NCBI GenBank assembly: GCA_027039465.1
Contig: JALWEA010000409.1
Span: 1-29,607, forward strand
Direction of reading: 5' to 3'
Source: Calditrichia bacterium
GTDB lineage: Bacteria; Calditrichota; Calditrichia; Calditrichales; Calditrichaceae
Length of the DNA: 29,607 nt
The position numbers and the translations under genes are program-made. Of the stretch, positions 25,281-29,607 are shown one piece after another. Positions within the stretch are counted from its first letter, which is position 1; each line of letters starts with the position of its first letter. Under the pieces are notes generated by a model. It was not told where the DNA came from, did not search any database, and saw only the letters and a list, made by a program, of their open reading frames with translations.

Positions 25281-26762
25281 TTACTTCATAAAATGCGCGG
25301 CATTTAAGTTCCAAATTAACGGTAAAATGTAACGGATCATCAATGTTACCAGAATTGTCATAAAAGCATCCAGAATCAGACCGATTTTGGCCATCTGCGG
25401 AATGGTCATATAACGGGTGCCAAAGACAATGGCATTGGGCGGAGTTGCTACGGGCAGCATAAAGGCGAGAGAAGCGGCGATAGTGGCTGCCATAATTAAG
25501 ATAAACGGATGAACATGAATTGCCATGGCAACCCCGGCAACCACAGGAATTAGCATGGCGGCAGTTGCCGTATTTGAAGTAACCTCGGTCAAAACGATTG
25601 ATAGAATCACAACAAACAAAATAATTAGAATGAGATGAAATGATTGCAGAGAAACCAGCTGCATACCAATCCATTTGGAAAGGCCACTGACTTCAAAACC
25701 TTTGGCAAGCGCCAAACCGCCGCCAAATAGGAAAATAACATCCCAGGGAATTCGTGTAACCGATTTCCAATCCAAAACAAAAATACCTTTTTTCCAATCA
25801 ACGGGTATCATAAACAAAACAACGGCACCACCCATTGCAATTGTGGAGTCTTTAATTGTTTTTGGGCCGTAAGGAATGATACCATGAGAAATCCATAAAA
25901 AAACCACAATGGCAAAGATAATAAGCACATAACGTTCGGCTTTGCTCATTTTCCCTAATTTTTCCATTTCGGAATCCAACACTTCTCTTCCACCGGGTAA
26001 TTCTTTAATTTCGGGAGGAGCGGCAATTTTAACCAAATAATACCAAGCAATAAATAACATAATAACGGATAACGGAATTCCAAATAACATCCATTGCAAA
26101 AAAGAAACGGGTGTATGATATGTTTGCTCAATAAAACCGACCAAAATGGTATTTGGCGGCGTCCCGATAATAGTCGCCACTCCACCGATAGAGGCTGCGT
26201 AAGCAATACCCAGCATTAAAGCAAGTCCAAATTTAAAATGCGTTGGGCGCGTATCTATGTCCAATTGATCACTTTTGTTGATAAATTCAATAGCTGCTGT
26301 TAATACGGCCAGCGCAATAGGCACCATCATCATCGTGGTAGCCGTATTGCTGATCCACATGGAAAGAAAGGCCGTGGCAATCATGAATCCTAAAATAATA
26401 CGATTACTGCTAAATCCGACAAAACGAATGGTATGCAAAGCGATACGGCGATGCAGGTTCCATTTTTCCATGGCGATAGCAATCATAAAACCGCCCATAA
26501 ACAAAAAGATGAGATGATGGGCATAAGGCGCGCAACTATCCTTAGCGCTCATAACTCCAAAACCTGGGAATAGGACAATGGGTAACAACGCGGTTGCGGG
26601 AATGGGCACAGCTTCCGTAATCCACCAAATGACCATTAACGTAGCGATCGCCGCCACTTTGACACCGGACTCCGAAAGTCCGTTCGAGGCCGGTAGTAAA
26701 CCTACTAAGATCGCCAAGGCAGGACCGGCAAAGAATCCGATTTTTTGACGTAGCGTGTACAT
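25281..26762 (-). CDS. DASS-family (SLC13) Na+/dicarboxylate or anion symporter
   Basis: An inner-membrane carrier of the divalent anion:Na+ symporter family, which takes up succinate, malate, fumarate or related anions. The protein of 493 residues has about 12 hydrophobic segments. Both diagnostic Na+/substrate motifs are seen: SNTATTMMM (about 138-146) and SNTATAAMLIP (about 400-410), the paired SNT signatures of the inverted repeats. Further family marks are WWITEAVPIPATALLP, IIGTPPNTI and LPVATPPNAIVFG. I prefer the ATG at 26762, which has GGAG nine bases upstream; an ATG at 26777 has no such site. The substrate cannot be read from the sequence. It seems to be a single-gene unit between the TolB-like operon terminator and the intergenic repeats before cstA. 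Confidence 0.92.
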   Translation of the reverse strand: MYTLRQKIGFFAGPALAILVGLLPASNGLSESGVKVAAIATLMVIWWITEAVPIPATALLPIVLFPGFGVMSAKDSCAPYAHHLIFLFMGGFMIAIAMEKWNLHRRIALHTIRFVGFSSNRIILGFMIATAFLSMWISNTATTMMMVPIALAVLTAAIEFINKSDQLDIDTRPTHFKFGLALMLGIAYAASIGGVATIIGTPPNTILVGFIEQTYHTPVSFLQWMLFGIPLSVIMLFIAWYYLVKIAAPPEIKELPGGREVLDSEMEKLGKMSKAERYVLIIFAIVVFLWISHGIIPYGPKTIKDSTIAMGGAVVLFMIPVDWKKGIFVLDWKSVTRIPWDVIFLFGGGLALAKGFEVSGLSKWIGMQLVSLQSFHLILIILFVVILSIVLTEVTSNTATAAMLIPVVAGVAMAIHVHPFILIMAATIAASLAFMLPVATPPNAIVFGTRYMTIPQMAKIGLILDAFMTILVTLMIRYILPLIWNLNAAHFMK

Positions 26763-26938
26763 GACAGAAATCTCCATCTTACTTTTTCGATAAACCTATA
26801 TACAAAAACAATAAAAACAATGCAACGGGTTGAGGGAAAATTCTGAAGGGCAATCTGTTTGCCCAACATTTTGGCCGGTAAATAAGTAATCACTTTGTGT
26901 AGAAAAAGGAGAAAGTTGTCCATTATTAGAGGAGGCTA

Positions 26939-26987
26939 AAAAATAAAAAAAATCCCTGCAAAATAAACAAGGTATTTCACAGGGATT
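26939..26987 (-). terminator. Terminator after the PD40 lipoprotein gene
   Basis: Arms 26951-26958 (AATCCCTG) and 26980-26987 (CAGGGATT) pair perfectly around a 21-base loop, and the minus strand continues with TTTTTTTATTTTTT. It ends the TPR-PD40 transcript about 50 bases past the stop codon. Confidence 0.8.
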
Positions 26988-26998
26988 CCGAAAACGGT

Positions 26999-27020
26999 AC
27001 TCGGTTCTAACCGAGTTTTA
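26999..27020 (+). terminator. Small hairpin oriented as a plus-strand terminator
   Basis: ACTCGGTT (26999-27006) and AACCGAGT (27009-27016) form a tight hairpin with TTTTA after it on the plus strand. No plus-strand gene precedes it, so it may block antisense transcription into the upstream operon, or simply be part of a double terminator. Confidence 0.4.
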
Positions 27021-27037
27021 ATTTGCAGAAGAATTTT

Positions 27038-28396
27038 TTATTCGTTCTCTTCCAATGCCTTAATGGCCGTATCCACGCGCTGGATCAAATCACTTAAGCT
27101 AATCTGACTAGCGGGACGATTCAAATCCATCATGAACAAATCGTAGTTGCCGTTGCGGTTGGAATGGAATACGATTTTTGTCCCGTCCGGTGAGAAGACC
27201 GGGTTCAAATCATCGGCCGGATTGGAAGTCAGGCGCTGTTGCGCGGAACCGTCATCATTCATCATGTAAATCTCGTAATTACCGTCGCGATCCGAGAAAA
27301 AGGCTACTTTATCGCCGGAATTCGAAATATCCGGAGCCACATCATTTACGCCGGGATTAAAAGTAATTTGTGTAATTTTTTTAGTACGCAAATCCATCTT
27401 ATAAATGGCATAAGATCCGGATTTGTTGGAATCGAAAATCACTTCACCGTCTTCGTCCGTACTACCGGGAAACAATTGCGGACTGCCCTCGTTGGCGTCA
27501 TCATTAGTCAAAGGCAACTGAAAACGGCCGGTATTTTCCATGACAAAAATATCACTGTGCAATTCATAAAACGGGACATCTTCCCGCAGGTCATTGCGTT
27601 GTGAGACAAACGTAATGAATTTCCCTGAAAACGAATAGCGCGGACGCCAATCATCGGAGCCGTTGCGTGTCAGGTTTTCTTCCTGATGCGTGTTCAAATC
27701 CATGACAAAAATATCACGCAGTTTCTGATCAAAATCCACATCACGATGATCATCGGCCGTTGAGGTGTAAACAATGTGTACGCCGTCCGGCGAAAAGGAA
27801 GGATTTTCTTCATGGGCCGGTGTGTTGGTCACTTGTTCGGTCTTCCCCGTTGTTAAATCGTAAATAAACAGATCCCAGTTTCCGTTTTGATCCGATTGGT
27901 AAATAATTTTTTTACCGTCCGGCGAAAACGACCCGAACGCTTCCTGAGCATCCGTGGCCACGACAGGCGTATCCTGAAACGTATCCACAAAATAAGGCGC
28001 AATACGATCCAGATAGTTTTCGCCGTCTAATCCTTCCAAAACCGATTTAAACGTTTTGAAAGCGCGCAATTTATCACCGGATTTCAATGCGATTTCACCG
28101 TATTGATATTTGACCTCCGAATTATTGGGATCCAGCTTCAATGCACCTTCCAGAACTTTCATCGCTTCCAGATTATGGCCGTTTTCAAAATAGACATTGG
28201 CCAATTGCTGGCGGTATTCCATGTTGTTCGGATTTTTTTTGATTTGCTTTTGCAGCATTTCGATTTTTGCTTTTACCTGCGCATCGGCTTCGCCAACGGA
28301 AGGAACCGTTCCCTGTGTTGCTTTTTGGGAACCGGAGCAGGCAAAAATGAATGCCGCTAAAAAAATAAGACTAAAGTATTTGCTGAAGTGTAGCAT
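27038..28396 (-). CDS. TPR and PD40 (TolB-like) beta-propeller lipoprotein
   Basis: From the ATG at 28396, which has an AAAGGAG site, the 452-residue protein begins with a lipoprotein-type signal (FSLIFLAAFIFAC, Cys20 as the likely acylated residue). TPR repeats follow (about 40-125, with NNMEYRQQLANVYFENGH and NSEVKYQYGEIALKSGD). Then comes a six-bladed WD40-like PD40 propeller (about 135-420), recognised by repeated SFSPDGKKIIYQSDQNGNWD, FSPDGVHIVYTS, NSGDKVAFFSDRDGNYEIY and FSPDGTKIVFHSNRNGNYDL. The propeller is of TolB type, but TolB itself has no TPR and is soluble, so this is a related protein and not the Tol-Pal component. A longer frame to 28441 hides the signal peptide. It starts 10 bases after the TPR gene and acts in the envelope, presumably as a protein-interaction platform. 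Confidence 0.9.
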   Translation of the reverse strand: MLHFSKYFSLIFLAAFIFACSGSQKATQGTVPSVGEADAQVKAKIEMLQKQIKKNPNNMEYRQQLANVYFENGHNLEAMKVLEGALKLDPNNSEVKYQYGEIALKSGDKLRAFKTFKSVLEGLDGENYLDRIAPYFVDTFQDTPVVATDAQEAFGSFSPDGKKIIYQSDQNGNWDLFIYDLTTGKTEQVTNTPAHEENPSFSPDGVHIVYTSTADDHRDVDFDQKLRDIFVMDLNTHQEENLTRNGSDDWRPRYSFSGKFITFVSQRNDLREDVPFYELHSDIFVMENTGRFQLPLTNDDANEGSPQLFPGSTDEDGEVIFDSNKSGSYAIYKMDLRTKKITQITFNPGVNDVAPDISNSGDKVAFFSDRDGNYEIYMMNDDGSAQQRLTSNPADDLNPVFSPDGTKIVFHSNRNGNYDLFMMDLNRPASQISLSDLIQRVDTAIKALEENE

Positions 28397-28406
28397 GGCC
28401 ACTCCT

Positions 28407-29607
28407 TTACTGTTGTATCTGTTTGATACGTTTCTCTGCATCGCGCTTAAGAACCAAATCTATGCCGGGACGCTTGATGATTTCTTTGTACATACGAATG
28501 GCATCGTTAATACGCCCCAACTTTTCGTAGCATTGGCCGGAATAGTACAAAGCGCTGGCTTCCCATTGTAGTTTTGTTTTTTTCGAAAGCAACGGTATTT
28601 TAACAAATTCCGCGATGGCGTCTTCGTAACGTCCGGCTTTCAGCAGAGCTTCGCCGATGTAAAACTGAATTTCCGGTTCACGTTCGGCGCTGGCTTCCAC
28701 TTTTATTGATTTCAAATAATCAACCGCTTTTTGAAATTGATTCAAATTGATATACGCTCGGGCAATAATGATTTTTTTGTCCAGCCGATCCTGAGCTTCC
28801 GGAAATTTTTGCAAGTACGTCCGTGCCATGGCTTGCGCCGCATCCCAAAAGCCTGTCAATGAATAAACCTTAATTAAGTTGGTCATAATATTGGCTTCAA
28901 GATCACATCCGTGGCAAAAATCCAATGCCTTTTTAAACATGGCAATGGCGGCATCGTACTTTTCCGAGCGGAAATACAAAGAACCAAGCGTATTGTAAAC
29001 ACCGGGCAACTGATTGCTTTCCGGATATTTATCGGCAAAATTTGTTAAAATTTTAAGTGCTTCTTTGTGTTTATTGAGCGTAATGAGCACTAATGCGTTA
29101 AAATATTCCGCATCATCCACATATTCGGTCGATTTGTACTTTTTCTTTACCCTTGAAAAATATTTTTGCGCTTTATTGAAATTCTTGGTCAAACGATAGT
29201 AATTTCCGAGTTCCAAATTGAATTGCGCCAGCACATTTTTTTTCTTCGGATAGCTTTTTTTGTAACGGGCAATTAAAGGTAAAACCTGTTTGATTTTTCC
29301 CTGACGAATTAAAGCGATAATATGCTTTGCTTCAATTTCCGCTTTTAATTTGGGATCCTTTAAATATTTTAAGGCCGTGGCGTACCAGTTGCCGGCATCG
29401 GCATAATCCTGCTGCATAAAGTAGATGTCACCGGCGTGAATCACGGCCCGGGCAAACAAATTTTGATCCTTGCTCGAAACCGCTTTAAAGTTCTCTCTGG
29501 CAAGATAATACTGTCCGGCTTTCAAATACAAGTTGCCCAAAGCAATATGGGCCTGATCGCTAAATTCGCCTTTGGGAGTTAACATCAAATACAGTCGATA
29601 AAAATGA
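28407..29607 (-). CDS. TPR-repeat protein (5' end outside window)
   Basis: The frame is open to the window edge with no stop codon, so the N-terminus is missing; the ATG at 29585 is inside a TPR array and is not the start. About 400 residues of tetratricopeptide repeats are visible, with consensus phrases such as ALGNLYLKAGQYYLARENF, NTLGSLYFRSEKYDAAIAMF, FYIGEALLKAGRYEDAIAEF and YYSGQCYEKLGRINDAIRMY. The protein ends after the last repeat. TPRs are scaffolds for protein complexes; the spacing resembles outer-membrane assembly factors such as BamD or YbgF, but without the N-terminus I cannot tell whether it is secreted or a lipoprotein. It is co-transcribed with the PD40 lipoprotein gene 10 bases downstream. 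Confidence 0.9.
   Translation of the reverse strand, partial: HFYRLYLMLTPKGEFSDQAHIALGNLYLKAGQYYLARENFKAVSSKDQNLFARAVIHAGDIYFMQQDYADAGNWYATALKYLKDPKLKAEIEAKHIIALIRQGKIKQVLPLIARYKKSYPKKKNVLAQFNLELGNYYRLTKNFNKAQKYFSRVKKKYKSTEYVDDAEYFNALVLITLNKHKEALKILTNFADKYPESNQLPGVYNTLGSLYFRSEKYDAAIAMFKKALDFCHGCDLEANIMTNLIKVYSLTGFWDAAQAMARTYLQKFPEAQDRLDKKIIIARAYINLNQFQKAVDYLKSIKVEASAEREPEIQFYIGEALLKAGRYEDAIAEFVKIPLLSKKTKLQWEASALYYSGQCYEKLGRINDAIRMYKEIIKRPGIDLVLKRDAEKRIKQIQQ

Overview
The window is 29.6 kb of AT-rich bacterial chromosome in which every convincing gene lies on the minus strand, so transcription runs from 29607 towards 1. I see no rRNA, tRNA, CRISPR array, insertion sequence or phage gene. Several features fit a Gram-negative member of the FCB group, and Calditrichota or a near relative is my best guess (inference only). 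These are a diderm envelope machinery (BamA, TamB), an OmpA protein with thrombospondin type 3 calcium repeats, a Reg_prop/Y_Y_Y sensor kinase, a TolB-like PD40 lipoprotein, clear GGAGG-type ribosome binding sites (unusual for Bacteroidota) and a sigma-54 activator.

Layout in transcription order. 29607-27038: a TPR protein (5' end outside the window) and a TPR/PD40 lipoprotein, closed by a terminator. 26762-25281: a DASS-family Na+/dicarboxylate transporter. 25280-25024: a non-coding gap with a 7-bp tandem repeat and a nested inverted repeat. 25023-21975: a CstA transporter, an unrecognised 92-aa protein joined to it by a TAATG overlap, and an ArsA/Get3-like ATPase. 21882-17554: a 1442-aa hybrid sensor kinase. 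17375-15347: peptide deformylase and leucyl aminopeptidase PepA. 15138-13120: a membrane iron-sulfur oxidoreductase resembling ETF:menaquinone oxidoreductases, closed by a strong terminator.

12838-8943 is the most interesting part: four tightly packed genes for a coiled-coil protein, a membrane protein with a longin-like cytoplasmic domain and a periplasmic BON/OmpA region, a Ras/Rab-like small GTPase, and a sigma-54 activator with an altered GAFTGA loop. I infer that this is a GTPase-controlled device connecting the cytoplasm to the peptidoglycan. After it come a small zinc-ribbon protein and the TSP3/OmpA protein, each preceded by a weak sigma-54-like site. 6956-6129 is an MscS channel with a terminator. 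5823-1 is a tamB-bamA pair for outer-membrane biogenesis, with bamA cut by the window edge.

Many genes serve the envelope (BamA, TamB, two OmpA proteins, MscS, TPR/PD40 lipoprotein). A second group serves carbon acquisition and redox (CstA, DASS carrier, FeS oxidoreductase), and def-pepA serves protein maturation and turnover.
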